A stretch of DNA of 64,000 bases from Gigaspora rosea (GCA_003550325.1 QKWP01000071.1:129455-193454); one strand, 5' to 3'; numbered from the stretch's first letter, positions 1-12,600 are shown. Made by a program: numbers and translations. Notes: a model not told the origin generated them from the letters alone.

Positions 1-1430
1 TAATCCGTGTTATAAAATTATTTTCGAAATGAACCTAATTGTTAGAACTAATTTTTATAAAATTTCGAAAAATATAAATGAATTATAATAGGCATTGAGC
101 ATGATTCAATATGACTATGTTTAGAGTACTTTACATTATCTTTCATCAACAAAGAACAAGTCTGGGGCATGCAATTATGTACTTTTTAAAAAATTAGAAT
201 TCTGTACTATACTTTTAACAATTACATTATTTTTTAGTGTCAATGCTGAAATCTCAACATACTGTATATGATTTCAAAATCATTCCACCACTCAAAGATA
301 CAAACGCACTAAAGGTACAATAACATAGATATTGCAGTATGCAATTATTGAAGTTATGCATGCAACGATAAGTAGTAACTTAAGAAACGTGGAATCAAAA
401 ATTTCACTTTACAATATTCTATAATAATGTAAAAATGAAGGGTTTTCGCAAGTAATATCACAAATGCATTAACTGTAAAATTTCATTCAAAAAAATAATA
501 ATAATGAAATAAAATAATTTTAATCACTTCTTCGTAAAAATAATTTGGCTTATGAAGCAATTTAAATGCTACAGCTGTTTTCAAATTATAACTTCAACTT
601 TATATATTTTTGCTCTTCGATATTTTCAAATTTACTATAAGAAACCCATGATAAATTCTAATTTAATTGTAAGTTTCATCGAAAAATCAGGTTTAATTTT
701 TATTACAGTAATATTATCTTCATATGGCCTTGCATTTATAATTAAAATTCTATTAAATTTATTAAATTTAAGACTTGAAAATAAAAAAACTGTATAATAA
801 AATAAATCACTGTACCTAATATAATATTTTCTAATAATATTACTTAAATGTATGCATTAAAAAAAAAAAAAAGGTACCTAATTAGATTACACTACATAGA
901 GTTTTCGGCTTGTTCCAGATTAATTACAGTATAGGAATAAAATACTAATATCAAGGATAGACACTAATGCTTAATTTATTAGAAGGATATCAATATAGAA
1001 AATTTTATTAGTTTAAAAAATAAAAATATTACTTGTATAATACAAAATCAGACATGAGATTTCTTTTACAAAAAAATTAAGCAGTTTACGGAGAAACACA
1101 GTTAAGCAACTACGGGAATATTTGAAGTGACAATGTTTCATACTTAATAAAATTAATCATTCACTATTAAAATAATCATAATTAAAAAAATCTCATAACT
1201 ACAGTAAATCTAAATTACAACATATTTATAATTGAACCAGATCACTAAAGTAAACATCATGAGCAATAGCCGCCAAAACAAGATTACTTTATTATTTAAT
1301 CACAAACTTAAAATTGCCTTAATTTTAACTTGACTGAGGATTATACTGTATCTAATGGTAAAAAATTGCAGTAATTTCATTGCTACAATTAGTGCTTATG
1401 ATACTTTCAATGAGAATACCATTTAGACTG
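1..1430. other. AT-rich intergenic sequence, no supported gene
   Basis: No coding stretch, TIR pair or RNA gene could be supported here. An 81-codon open frame at 552-797 encodes two hydrophobic segments but has no splice signals, homologous copy or codon bias, so it is not called as a gene. A short A run lies near 860. Confidence 0.5.
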
Positions 1431-1440
1431 AGTTCAAATT

Positions 1441-2235
1441 TTCAGAATAAAAATATACAGGTCACCACCGGCAGAATACATATCTATAATGATCAAATCG
1501 GTTAAAAAGCCTTCTTTATCAATATAAATGCCGTCGAAAGCTCTTACATATCCACATGTAACATGCGTAGTGAGACCAGACTTACATAAACGAACGCCAT
1601 GACTAGATACTTGTGTAGTATCATGTATACGTAATTCTCTATATCGACTAGATTATAAATTCCTTATCATCGGTTTTGGATCTGTATGTGTACCTCTAAA
1701 CTCGATTAAACTAAAATCATAATTTTGTACACTATGGTAGACCATTTGTCCAATAAAATATGTTGTTGGTCTCGAACCCCACGGACGATGAAAAAATTTA
1801 TTACTAATATCCCTATCATAACAATGGCTTGCGGTCACAATGTAATTATCTAAAGAGTTAGTTAAAAAGCCTGCTGAGCACTTAGTGTGGCCTTCAAATT
1901 CATATAGACCTTCCCCACATAAAACTATCCTTCTAATTAAATCACGTTTCTGTCGTTTCATAATGGGCGGGGCAGGGTTTGCATAAATTATAATCGGGTT
2001 ATATCTGATATGGTTTGGTAGCATCTATAAACTCCTTATTTTTGTTATCATTTTCACTTTGTTGTAAGTATATAACAACATTATTAAGTCTTATATCAAC
2101 GTAAAGAAAAACTCCATATGCATTTTTGGTTTTAGCTAATTGTATTATTTGTTCAAATACAATGCTTGCTGGTAGAAATGTTAATAAATTTCTATATGGA
2201 TGTACTGTATCTCGGGTAAGGATATAATACGACCG
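1441..2235 (-). pseudogene. Streptogrisin/alpha-lytic-like S1 serine protease, broken
   Basis: Read on the minus strand. The first part (about 2230-2000) resembles the C-terminal end of an alpha-lytic-type prodomain (AYGVFLYVDIRLNNVVIYL, then FIDATKPY). The protease core follows, with CSAGF, the catalytic His in VTASHC and the probable catalytic Asp in YDFSLIEF. The C-terminal lobe has CKSGLTTHVTCGYVRAFDG and SAGGD. A frameshift separates prodomain and core near 2000, and an in-frame TAA lies near 1653-1655; the copy at 27.6-28.2 kb has a Tyr codon there. SAGGD runs into LYIF instead of the expected GDSGG, so the nucleophile Ser is missing or lies across an unseen intron. The family is secreted and made as a zymogen; this copy should be inactive. 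A TIR element (2260-3442) lies just upstream of the gene. The family call is firm and the fold details are from family knowledge. Confidence 0.8.
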
Positions 2236-2259
2236 ACGTCGCTAAAACTTACTGTATTA

Positions 2260-3442
2260 CAGCTGTTTTCATAAATTCTGAGACACCCTGAAAAAATTTG
2301 CCGATGATAATTTCGGCCGAATTCGATAAGTTATTGATTTCGGGGAGTAAGAATCAGATATGTAATTTAATAAGATCAGGTGACTAATATATATTACAAT
2401 AAGACTAAATATCGTAAGTCGTAAAATTTCAATTCCTATTCTTTGGCGCTCAAACGAAGCCTTTATTCATTTCTAATTATTTTTCGACGAATATTTATTT
2501 TTAAAAAAATTGAACTAAATTTCAATTCCTATTCTTTGGTAAGATCCATTTTCGTTCAAACGAAGCCTTTATTCATTTCTAATTATTTTTCGTTTCTTGT
2601 CGAAGACGAAAAATTCGGTTTAAAAAAATTGAATTAAATTTCAATTCCTATATCCATTTTCATTCAAACGAAATCTTTATTCATTTCTAATTATTTTTCG
2701 TTTCATGTCGAAGATAAAAAAATTCGTTTTTAAAAAATTGAATTAAATTTCAATTCCTATTCTTTGGCAAGTTTCATTTCTCTCAAACGGAGCCTTTATT
2801 CATTTCTAATTATTTTTCGTTTCATGTCGAAGACGAAAATTAGATTTTAAAAAATTGTATAAAATTTCAATTCCTATTCATTGACAAGTTCCATATTCGT
2901 TCAAAAGAAGGCATTTATTCATCTTAATTATTTTTCATTTCTTGTCGAAGACGAAATATTCGGTTTTAAAAAATTAAACTAAATTTCTATTCCAATTCTT
3001 TGGCAAGATCTATTTTCGTTCAAACGAAGGCATTTATTTATTTCTAATTATTTTTCGTTCTTGTCGAAGATGAAAAATTTATTTTTAAAGAATTTGGGGT
3101 ATCTCAATTCATGATCATATTTAATTTTTTTAATAGCGGCACCTATTCGGGTAATATATTTGTTATAAAAGTCTAATTATATTCGATTCCTTTTTTACAT
3201 TTTTGTTAAGGTTTATTGGTTGGCATGATAGTTTCATAAATTTTCGTACAAACTAAGCACACCAAACATGTTGGACAAGCATTCGAACGAAAATTAATAT
3301 CGTTGACATTATTTTATGACAATCGTAAAATGATCATTATGATACAAAAATAGCTTTTATTAAATATTTTATTATACCGAATCAATGACTTACCGAATTC
3401 GGCTGAAATTATCATCAGCAAATTTTTTTATGTGTCCAGCTG
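2260..3442. mobile_element. TA-target TIR element with internal tandem repeats
   Basis: A 1.18-kb element whose ends both begin CAGCTG, with imperfect inverted arms of about 60 bp (AAAAAATTTGCCGATGATAA on the left; its complement near 3410-3430). It is flanked by TA. The related locus at 28,265-28,290 reads TGTATTAATCGTTAATTTG without it, giving a clean empty site with TA duplicated. TA target and TIRs suggest a Tc1/mariner-type non-autonomous element. No transposase is visible. Confidence 0.8.
2425..3095. repeat. Tandem array, period about 92-120 bp, about 6 units
   Basis: Six diverged copies of a unit starting AATTTCAATTCCTATTCTTT, followed by TTCGTTCAAACGAAG and TTTTTCGTTTCTTGTCGAAG. Units begin near 2425, 2517, 2637, 2749, 2865 and 2981. 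The array fills the interior of the TIR element at 2260-3442. Confidence 0.85.
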
Positions 3443-3454
3443 TAATCGTTAATT

Positions 3455-3712
3455 TGTTTGGACAAGTTCATTTTACCGACAGTTCATTTCACCGAAGCTC
3501 AATTCACTGACAAAGTAATTCTGGTCATGTCATTAGGGTCAGGGTAGGGTCAGGGTAAAATTAGGGTTAAAGTTAGTGTGCTTTATAGAAAAAAACTTGT
3601 CAGTGAAATGAGCTTCGGTGAAATGTACTGTCGGTAAAATGAGCTTGTCAGTGAATAATTTGTCGGTGAAATGGGGTGTCTGTGAAGTGATTGTCAGTGA
3701 AATAATACGGAC
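3455..3712. mobile_element. Foldback element of GTCGGTGAAATG family
   Basis: The left arm GACAAGTTCATTTTACCGAC at 3459 and onwards is mirrored by GTCGGTAAAATGAGCTTGTC near 3629-3650. The loop holds telomere-like AGGGTCAGGGTAGGG and TTAGGGTT motifs. Confidence 0.6.
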
Positions 3713-3923
3713 CCAATTTTAGCTATCATTTTAAATAATGTCATGGACATTATTATGCAACAATACAGTAATCAGATTACCAAATAAAAGAGCATTATAT
3801 TTAGAAATGGCAAAGGTTATGACTGGTCATAACCGTAATTGATACCAGTTAGAAGTTCCTAACTGATTGGTTAAAAATCTGAGCAATAATAAAATTATTA
3901 TAGTTTTAATAGACATTTCCCAA

Positions 3924-4760
3924 TTTTGCTGACACCTATTTCTCCGACACCAATTACACCGACAGCCATTTCACCGACACCCCACAATTCCGACAACCCC
4001 ATTTGCCGACAATTCATTTCCCTGACAACTTACTTCCCGAGTCCTTCTCACCGACATCCCATTTTGCCGACAGCCACTTTCTCGACATCCCATTTTACCG
4101 ACATCCTATTTCATTTCGTCGACAGCTATTTGCAAATTAACTTTTGTTTGTAACTATATATATGTCGTGCGTGAGATTAGACCCGGCCTAAATTAGATTA
4201 GGGTTAGAGTAAAATTATGGTAAAGTTAGGGGTTAGTTTAGGCCAGTTGTTGCCGATCATTTAATGCTGGTCAACTGATAGTACGTCGGATTCAAACTGA
4301 TGCAAGGTTTAATCTGACGCACAAAATATATATAAATAGATATTAATTCATAGAGAAAGCAATAGATCGATTACAATCATCTTATTTTAACTTTTTCCAC
4401 GTTTTTATTACAGTTTTTTTGGCTATATAGCAAATCAAAACTGACATTCTCACAGTCTGTAATAATTTGAATAATTTCCATTATTTTCTATCACATGAAC
4501 AAAATGATTGATAATCAAAAATCATTTACGTAATATAAAGCTAATCTATTTGTGAAGCTTTATTAATAGCTGTCGGCGAAATGGGTGTAGATGAAATAGA
4601 ATGTCAGTCAAATGGGATGTCGAGAAAGTGGATTTGGGGAAGTAAGCTGTCGGGGAAATGGGTTGTCGGGAAAATATGCTGTCGGGGAAGCAGGCTGTCA
4701 TTGAAATGGCCGTCGGCAAAATTGGTGTTGGATAAGCAGTTTTTGGCAAAGTTTACCGAA
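3924..4760. mobile_element. Foldback element with CCGACA-type arms, nested MITE inside
   Basis: The left arm (3924-4135) is a run of 18-22-bp units such as CACCGACACCCCA. The right arm (4570-4757) is the inverted run (GCTGTCGGGGAAATGGG). Between them, 4163-4325 holds a second TIR element (GTCGTGCGTGAGATTAGACC at one end, GGTTTAATCTGACGCACA at the other). Open frames across the arms are by-products of the short repeats. Confidence 0.7.
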
Positions 4761-4899
4761 TCTGTTTTAATATTTGTATGGAAACTGCTGATCGAAGAAG
4801 ACTTCAGGCAATGCAATGATGATCAGAAAGTGCAGTTAACATTAAGGTTCAATTATGACTTCCAGGCAGATTAATAGCAAATACAATCCTTACCTCGTG

Positions 4900-6215
4900 A
4901 CTCAAATGAATAATGACCAGATGTTGGTCATTTCGAAAGGTGAAATGACCTATCAGGTCATTTAAAATTTTATATTAAAACTAGAAATATAGTAATTTAG
5001 TTGGTCTCAACTTAATCAGTTATTTAAATCAAATATGTGTGTTGCATATAATTAACCAGTGTATTTCGTCGTATTAATATATGTAAATGCAAATAATTTT
5101 TATGCTCCCAACTAACCGGATGCAAATAAAATAAAGAATTTTTATGCTTCCAACTAACCAGATGCAAATAAAATAAATATTTAAATAGGCATGAATTAAC
5201 TTAAATTAATCAAAATTCTTTATATTTACAACATTAACGTAATTAAATAGTATATCAGATATGAATAGCTTATTTTAAACGTTTAGGTTAATGAATACTT
5301 ACTGATTGAAATTAAAAGCACATTTATGAATAGATTATTTTAAATACTTAGATTATCGAACTTTGTTTATTTGGTGAGTCCACGAATACAACATAAATAG
5401 CCACCCTATGTTCGTCACATTTTATGAAATTTATTTATCTATAAAAAGGAAATAAGGTGAATAATTAATTGAGTTCTATGAAATGTAATGAAGTTGAAGT
5501 GACTACTGTATTATAATATGGGACTCAAAAAAAATTGCAAATATGGTGAATTAAACAGTCAGTATTTATGAAACTTATTTTTAATACTTAGATTAATAAA
5601 CATCTTCTGTGGATTATTATGACAAATGTTTGCAAATAATTTATTTTAGATATTAGATTAATAAATGTTTTTTTATACCACTAAGTTCTATAAGCATAAT
5701 GAAATAGTAAATATCATAACTTGAATAACTTATTTCAGACCTAGATTATAAAATGTTTTTATATTCACTAAGTGTTGTAAAATATATAAAATTAAATAAT
5801 AATATTCATAACTCAAATAGCTTATTTAAATGCATAACATCGATAAATATTATTAAAATTTGTAAGCCTCTATATGCCATTGACCCGGGTCATGACTTGG
5901 AACTCTATTATCTGCCTGGGTTGGGTCTCTAGGCACAACATATGATCATACAAAAACATTAAATGACCTACTGATTGCAAATGACTCGGGCCTTTCCCAA
6001 ATGACCCAGATTATTTCCAAATGACCTGAGTCATTCAGTGATCGTAAATGACCTGAAATGACCCAAATGACCCAAATAACAAATGACTAGTCATCAGTCA
6101 TTTTGAGGCTAAATGACCTAGAGGTCATTTAAACCTCGAAATGACCTGATAACTAGTCATTTGTCATTTGGGTCATTTGGGTCATATTTCAGATCATTTA
6201 CGATCATTGTTGCCT
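4900..6215. mobile_element. Element bounded by AAATGACC-rich inverted arrays
   Basis: AAATGACC/GGTCATTT motifs occur at 4902-4965 and densely at 5880-6215, where they form a palindrome centred near 6110. The 0.9 kb between is featureless AT-rich DNA with no gene. The outer boundaries are uncertain. Confidence 0.5.
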
Positions 6216-6612
6216 TTTACAAGAATTTGTAGAAAAAAAGCCTTTTATACACTTTAATAACCCAAAATAAAGAAATAAAAACCATCCTCCACCCGATGAT
6301 GACCTTAACTTTCCAGAATTACTCTATATGTCTAATAAAAAATTTCTGATCCTATGATATACAAACTGAATTGCGTAACCTTAGAATTAATTTAGGCCAT
6401 ACAAAATTAAATTTTTTTTTTAAAGAAAAAAAATCTGACACTGAATGAAAAATTAACTTTGCATGGCCTAATATTAATTACTTGACTATTAAAATTTTCT
6501 CTGAATTATCCAATATTCTATGAAGCTCGGAATCACAGGACTGAGAATCGTTCTACATTACTAATCAACCTTATCATTATTACTTTCCTATTAAATTCCA
6601 TATTCAGCAATT

Positions 6613-7727
6613 AGGGAGCTTCCAGAAATCAGCTGATTTCTGGGTGGGTGGGTCAGCTGAAGTATCAAGTGTAATTCCGGCCAAAATTTTATAATTCCAG
6701 CCAAAGTTGCAAAATTATTTTTGACCAAAATTATAGATTTATTAATAATATTTAATAATTAATAACTTTTGAACTACTGGAACAAATTTGATGATTCAAC
6801 TACCAAAATGATCCTCTCAATAAGAGGATTCTAGAGAACCAAAATTGTTAAAATCCAATTACAAGATCCTGTAATCAGAATAGATTTGTGTTAATATAAA
6901 ACTTCTATAATTTATTAAATAATTATAACCTATATGTAGTAACCCAAATTTATTTCAATCTTAGGATTCTGTGATTGGATTTCAACAATTCAATTTTGGG
7001 CTTGCTAGAATCCTCTCATTGAGATGATCATTTTGGTAGTAAAATCATCGAAATCAGCCCAGTAGATCAGAAGTTATTAAGAATTAAATATTAATATTTA
7101 ATTGTTAATAACTTCTGATCTACTAGGCCGATTTCGATGATTTTACTACCAAAATGATTCTCTCAATAAGAGGATTCTAATAAGCCCAAAATTGTTAAAA
7201 TCCAATCACAGGATCCTAAGATCGAAATAAATTTGTGTTACTATAAATAGGGTTATAATTAGTGATGGGCAATTTGCAGTTTTTTCAAAAATCCCGCGCG
7301 TGATCTGCGCTGATTCGCAGGATTGTTTACCGGAATTATATAAATTTCAGCTGGAATTATGGTATTGGCCTGAATTATCCCACGCATCACATGATAGATC
7401 ACGTGCGGGATCCCGCGTGATGCCTATCACTAGTTATAATTATTTAATAAATTATAAAACTTTTATAGTAACACAAATCTATTCTGATCACAGGATCCTG
7501 TGATTGAATTTTAACAATTTTGGGTCTCTAGAATCCTCTCATTGAGAGAATCATTTTGGTAGTTGAATCATCAAATTTGGTTTAGTAGATCAAAAGTTAT
7601 TTACTATTAAATGTTATATTTAACTTTTTAATAATCATAAAATCTGATTGGCTAATTGGGGTATCAGGTGTGGGTGGGTGGGGTAGGCTCATAGTAAACA
7701 AAAATCAGTTGATTTTGGAAGCTCTCT
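6613..7727. mobile_element. TIR element with palindromic interior
   Basis: The ends AGGGAGCTTCCAGAAATCAG and TTGATTTTGGAAGCTCTCT are inverted. Inside, a motif containing TGATCCTCTCAATAAGAGGA alternates in both orientations three to four times, so most of the element can fold on itself. A separate short TIR element is nested at 7262-7433. Confidence 0.75.
7262..7433. mobile_element. Nested MITE, AGTGATGGGC ends, GC-richer
   Basis: AGTGATGGGCAATTTGCAG at the left is mirrored by GATGCCTATCACT at the right. Internal CCCGCGCGTGATC and GATCACGTGCGGGATCCCGC are also inverted. It lies inside the element at 6613-7727. The end motif resembles the element at 48,170-48,597. Confidence 0.65.
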
Positions 7728-8005
7728 TATAAAATATCGTTAACCCCAAGCAGGATTCATGAAAATCACAAGATTACTATATTCAATAAAAATCAAGATT
7801 TTAGGAACGAAGTTGAAGGCACTATTTGTCACAAGATCATGATCTACACCCTTGGTATCATACGTGTGGTTCGTAAGGATGAGGTAAGTATCATTTAGTG
7901 ATGTTTATAAACGATTGGTAAATATGTTGTATTGTTCGATAAGTAGGGGTAATTAATTAAGGGATGACAATAGGTGATTTTGTAAGTATGATGTATTGCT
8001 CGATA

Positions 8006-8148
8006 AGGGGAGTAACAAAAATCAGGTGATTTTCTAGGTGAGTAAAAAAAGTTGAAATTATATATAAGAACCTGACTCTATATATGTTAAAAAATAGGGG
8101 GAGTAGGCCTCTGTTAAAAAATATTCAGGTGATTAATAACACTGCCCT
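8006..8148. mobile_element. Short MITE (AGGGGAGTAACA family), copy 1
   Basis: Starts AGGGGAGTAACAAAAATCAG and ends TGATTAATAACACTGCCCT. A close second copy is at 11,189-11,342 with the same internal order. Confidence 0.8.
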
Positions 8149-8469
8149 AAGTATTTATTAAGGGATAGAATTATGAAGTCATAGTAAATGACTATTTAGA
8201 AAGAGAGTAACAGAAGTTTGTTCTCCCTTTTTTGTTTTTGCTGCTTCATCGTTGATGCTCACTCACCCACTGCTGGGCAAACTATTTAGCGTATTGGGGT
8301 ACTTTTGAGTTATAGGTGTGATTGATAGCCTGGTTGGACAACCCAGATGTCAAATATAAGTAATTTGATAGCCTGACTTTACAGCTCGGATATCAAAGAA
8401 AGATATATTAGTTTAGTAATACTAGGAACTGAATATAGACCACTGAGCAGCAAGGCAATATCCCATATT

Positions 8470-9122
8470 TGCAAAACTTATGTTTTTGATACTCCAGCAC
8501 TTACTTTTTTGATGCTTCTAAAAGTACTCCAAAAATTTTATTACTTTTTGAGACACAGCGATTTTAAAAAGTCATGTGACTGCTGCGATTAAAATCAACC
8601 AATGGAATTGCAGATAAGATTCTATAAAAGGCTTTTTAATCTGAACTAATTTTTTATTATGTCATTATTATTTGAATTTCTAATAAGTGTTGCAGAGATG
8701 AAAATTACTATTCCAATAGTCATAAACATATCAAAATTGGCTTAGTGTATCACAAGATATGAGTAAAAAAGTTTTCGCGAATTTTAGTTTTTAAAAATTC
8801 GCAAAAATTTTTTTACTCATATCTCATAATACACTAAGCCAATTTTGACATGTTTACTAGTATTGGAATGGTAATTTTTTTATCTCTACAACTCTTATTA
8901 GAAATTCAAATAATAATAACTTAATAAAAAAATTTGTTCTGATTAAAAAAACTTTAAGCCTTTTATTAGAATCTTATCTGCAATTCCATTGATCGATTTT
9001 AATTGTGGCAGTCATGTGACTTTTTTAAAATCACTATATCTCAAAAAAGTAATAAAATTTTTGGAGTAAATTTAGGAGTATCAAAAAAGTAAGTGCAGAA
9101 GTATCAAAAATATAAGTTTTGC
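8470..9122. mobile_element. 650-bp near-perfect hairpin element
   Basis: The left arm (GCAAAACTTATGTTTTTGAT, ATTTTATTACTTTTTGAG) is mirrored through to the right end (AAAAATATAAGTTTTGC), with the centre near 8795. Nearly the whole length pairs with itself, as in foldback MITEs. Confidence 0.8.
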
Positions 9123-9399
9123 CCCATATTCATTGTTGTATCAGGTAATCAAGTGACAAAAGCCAGTTGCAAACCTTGTTAGCTATTGTGATAACAAGCA
9201 GTGTTGGAATTAACAGTTGCAGTTTCTATCCAATTTATTGTAAATTTTGTTACAAAACTTACCGTTATTATAATTTATTGTAAAAAAAACAATACTTGAA
9301 GTTATGATACTTAGTATTTGGTTGATTACTATAATTTACTGAAAAAATTTTTGTTGAGTAATAGTAAATCACATGATGAAAAGCATGAGAGTCACATAC

Positions 9400-9811
9400 C
9401 TGTGCCATAGAACAAGCATCATCAATCTGCAAAAGGAAACTAATTGAAGGCGAAAGCGTAAAAAAAACAGAAATCATAATTTTCAAATTATATATAAATG
9501 ACAAAATGATATTACATTCATGTGTATTACCAGATTTAACTGGACCGCTGCAGGCATATCCCTAATTAATTAAATCAGCTTAATTTTATAAATTACTATA
9601 CTACTAAAGCATCCAGATTTTGTATACAAACGCAAAGCTCTTCATACTTTGTGCTATGTTCCTAGTAAAACCTTATATATGCACACTAAAAAAATAAATT
9701 TCTGCTTCGATATAGCTCTTCTTTGGGTATGACCCTTACCTAGTGATGAGCTATTTATATGATGTCTGAATTTTTTTAGCATACAGTACGTTGTGAGGCT
9801 GTGGAATATTC
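9400..9811 (-). CDS. Unknown protein, four consecutive short exons (partial gene)
   Basis: Minus-strand exons are 9790-9811 (22 nt), 9632-9661 (30 nt), 9531-9561 (31 nt) and 9400-9426 (27 nt). Each has an AG acceptor and a GT donor: CTAG/GTACTG, CTAG/GTTTGT, TTAG/GTAATA and TTGCAG/GTATGT. The phases join in one frame as IFHSLTTNIAQSMKSFADMP and then AAVQLNLIDDACSMAQ. The frame has no stop across three junctions and reads as an amphipathic helical segment, which is good evidence for a real gene. I do not recognise the family. The first and last exons were not found; a donor-like GTAAGT near 9262 (minus) may belong to the next exon. No regulation is visible. Confidence 0.6.
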
Positions 9812-9991
9812 CTAGCAAATAGAGATATTTAGAACTAACTACTTTTCTATTCCAAATTGCTAATACTATATATCCACAAGACTTAAATCCTTACATAGTA
9901 GGCAGAAAAGAGATGTTGATTGACTTGGTCTGAGAGTTAGGGCTTAAGATCTTGCTGCAGCAGTTCCGAAATGAAATAAGTATTGCTCATA

Positions 9992-10627
9992 CAGTCAGAT
10001 CCCCCTAAATGCTACCCCCTAAATGCTACCTCTCCTTAAATGCACGATAGAAGCGTGGGCCCACCATGCGACTTATAAATAAATGCACATTCTTTATTCT
10101 GCACGTGCATGCTATTTTGTTGGCCCATTATATATAAAGTCCTTCCGTAAATGCACTCACATGATCAATAACCAATCAAAATTATCGATTTTAGATGTAA
10201 AAAAAGTATGATCATTATATACTGTAGCAATATTAATTGTATCATTGTAATTGTTAATAAATTATACTATATCATTGCCTTTGTCGCCTTATTTATGCTT
10301 CGTTGCCATAATAACATCTGTACTAAATGTTGGAATTGCAAGAATTATTTCTAATAAAATTTTGTAGAATGCTTGATCTCAAGCATTTGTATAGAAATTA
10401 GGCAATTTCAAGTAGCTTTGAATATAAAAATTCAATACGTCCAAATTTTCTATTGTAAAATAATATTAAAACTTGTGTATGTATATGTATGTATATAATA
10501 AGCAGCTATATGCACACATGATCATAATTTTTACTATGATATTATTGGCTATTTCCTAATTGCAACCCTTCCTAAATGCACGCCTCAGTGCCAGTCCCGA
10601 CAACGTGCACTTAGGGAGGTCTGACTG
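9992..10627. mobile_element. Pogo/Tc1-like MITE, TA target duplication
   Basis: Ends CAGTCAGATCCCCCTAAATG and CACTTAGGGAGGTCTGACTG are inverted and flanked by TA on both sides. A subterminal second motif (CCTAAATGCACG) occurs near both ends. No transposase is visible. Confidence 0.8.
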
Positions 10628-10629
10628 TA

Positions 10630-11188
10630 TATATTTCTGGTAATATTTTTTTTACTTTTAATAGGTACTGATTAGTATTTTTTCTCTTTTCTTTAGATTA
10701 AAATGGTCAATTTTAATTGTGAACTTGGTTTGCGGTATTACAGAACAAGACAATTGGTTGGCCAATTAGGCTTAATGTAATTTCTGATCCAGTTTGAGAA
10801 TGATCCCACATGTTGGCGGAATATGGCAATTAATTAGCAAGGTAGTTAATTGTATGATAAATAAAGTAATCAATGATCTAATCAATTCAGGTTTTATAAA
10901 TTGCTTTTGTCGATTATTAAGCCTTTTATGTTTTAGTTGATAAAAGCGAGTTTTTGATATTCTCGAGGTTATGGTTAAATTTTTGAAGATATGAAAATGT
11001 CAAAGTGTCGAAGATAAGCTTGTCCTAACTTTGATTACTTTCAATAGAAAATTCAATAGAAACAACTACTAACACTTTTACTCTTATTTCAAAAGTTATT
11101 CTTGAACTCTACTTGAGTTAGCTTTATTTTAATGAAAAAGGTCATGTATTTATACTTTTATATTACCCGTATTTTTTACACTATTGTT
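10630..11188. other. AT-rich intergenic, nothing recognised
   Basis: No supported gene, RNA or repeat pair was found in this stretch. Confidence 0.5.
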
Positions 11189-11342
11189 AGGGGAGTAACA
11201 AAAATCAGGTGATTTTTTAGGGGGGGAGGGGGTAAAAAAAAGTTAAAATTATATATAAGAACCTGACTATTTATATATTAAGGAAGAGAGAGGGGGGTAG
11301 GCCTCTGATAAAAAATAATCAGGTGATTAATGACACTGCCCT
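11189..11342. mobile_element. Short MITE (AGGGGAGTAACA family), copy 2
   Basis: Same ends and internal sequence as 8006-8148 (GGGAGTAACAAAAATCAGG; CAGGTGATTAATGACACTG). It differs by a longer G run near 11,220. Confidence 0.8.
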
Positions 11343-11706
11343 TACAAAACCTTCAAGTATTAACTAGTTTTTCTAAACTAATTATAATTGATATCTTTGA
11401 TATCTTTGATATCCTTAAACTATCCTTGATATCTTTAGTATCACTAATATCTTTAGTATTTTAAAGATTTCTAGTATACTTGATATTTTTAAGATACTTG
11501 ATATATTCAACATACTTAGTTTCTTTGGTATCTTTATGATACCAATTATCTCAGATCGTTGAATCAAGTTTAAGACAAATAAGGGTATACTATATTTCTA
11601 GGGCTTATAGTACTATATACTAATCTCAAGAAAGTTCTATATTTTAAATAAAAATAATGGTATAATGAAAGAAGAATTTATACATATATAAAAGAAAAGA
11701 AAACTA

Positions 11707-11894
11707 TAGTCGACTCTTTCTATACTGAACTCTTGGGTTTGGCAAAAAAAAAAAAGTTCACTATAAAAAATTACTATGTTTTCTTAAGGACCCATTATAC
11801 TTTTTATACTGAACTATTATAAAAATTTTAAATTTTTGAGTTCGTTATATCCAGAGTTCGTTATATAGAGGTTCATTATATTGAGAGTTAACTG
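11707..11894. mobile_element. Pogo/Tigger-like MITE, TA target
   Basis: Left end TAGTCGACTCTTTCTATACT and right end ATTGAGAGTTAACTG are imperfectly inverted. Subterminal repeats of GAGTTCGTTATAT, typical of Tigger/pogo ends, lie near the right end. TA flanks both sides. Confidence 0.65.
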
Positions 11895-11899
11895 TATAA

Positions 11900-12600
11900 T
11901 GGGTATTTTGAGGGACCAGGTACTATGACGTTTTTCACAACATATAGTACATATAGTACATATAGTTGTATAGTGTGTATAGTATGTTAAATATATTTAG
12001 TACGCATATAATATATAAACCATCATATACAAAATTTTGCAAGAAATAAGTTTGCTTAGAAAATAAAAGGCAGTTTCATAATAGCAAATTTAAGATATAA
12101 ATAATTTTATAATTTGTTCTAGGATATTCTAAAAATTTTTTTGTATACTATACTATATGCAGCACATCACTACCCTTACCCAACATAAGATTTTGTTACT
12201 TTAAAAAGCATCATACACATTCTCTAACATAAATCATCTTAGAGTTTGGAACCTGATTCAATTTTTTCACATGGTTAAACTGGTCTTAATTGGATTTAAA
12301 AATTTAAAATAGTATAACTCTAGATTATCTGATTAGGACTGTATAAAGATGATTTCTAACGTAATACATAAAATTGAAACAACCAATAAGAGTCAAGATT
12401 TGTGAACAAACGCGATGTATGAACTAAACCACTAAATAGTTGCATGACGTCATCGTGCGAGACCAGGAATGGAAGATCTAAGCAGAAAACAGAATCAAAA
12501 TATTGTTGATAGTATAAAATTATATATGATTATATAATAGAATATATTAAATAATAATAAAGTAAGCAGCTAACATTTTTTAACTCTTTTCAACGATCAC
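11900..12600. other. AT-rich intergenic with short ATAGTA repeats
   Basis: There is a short run of ACATATAGT units near 11,940-11,970 and nothing else recognisable. A GC-richer patch at 12,440-12,490 could be an upstream exon of the gene at 12.6-13.16 kb, but no frame joins it convincingly. Confidence 0.4.

Noticed and set aside
552-797. 81-codon hydrophobic open frame
   Set aside because: Very AT-rich, no splice support, no second copy, and no motif beyond hydrophobic runs expected from T-rich DNA.
4546-4874. Open frames across the CCGACA foldback arms
   Set aside because: They arise from periodic short repeats and appear on both strands.
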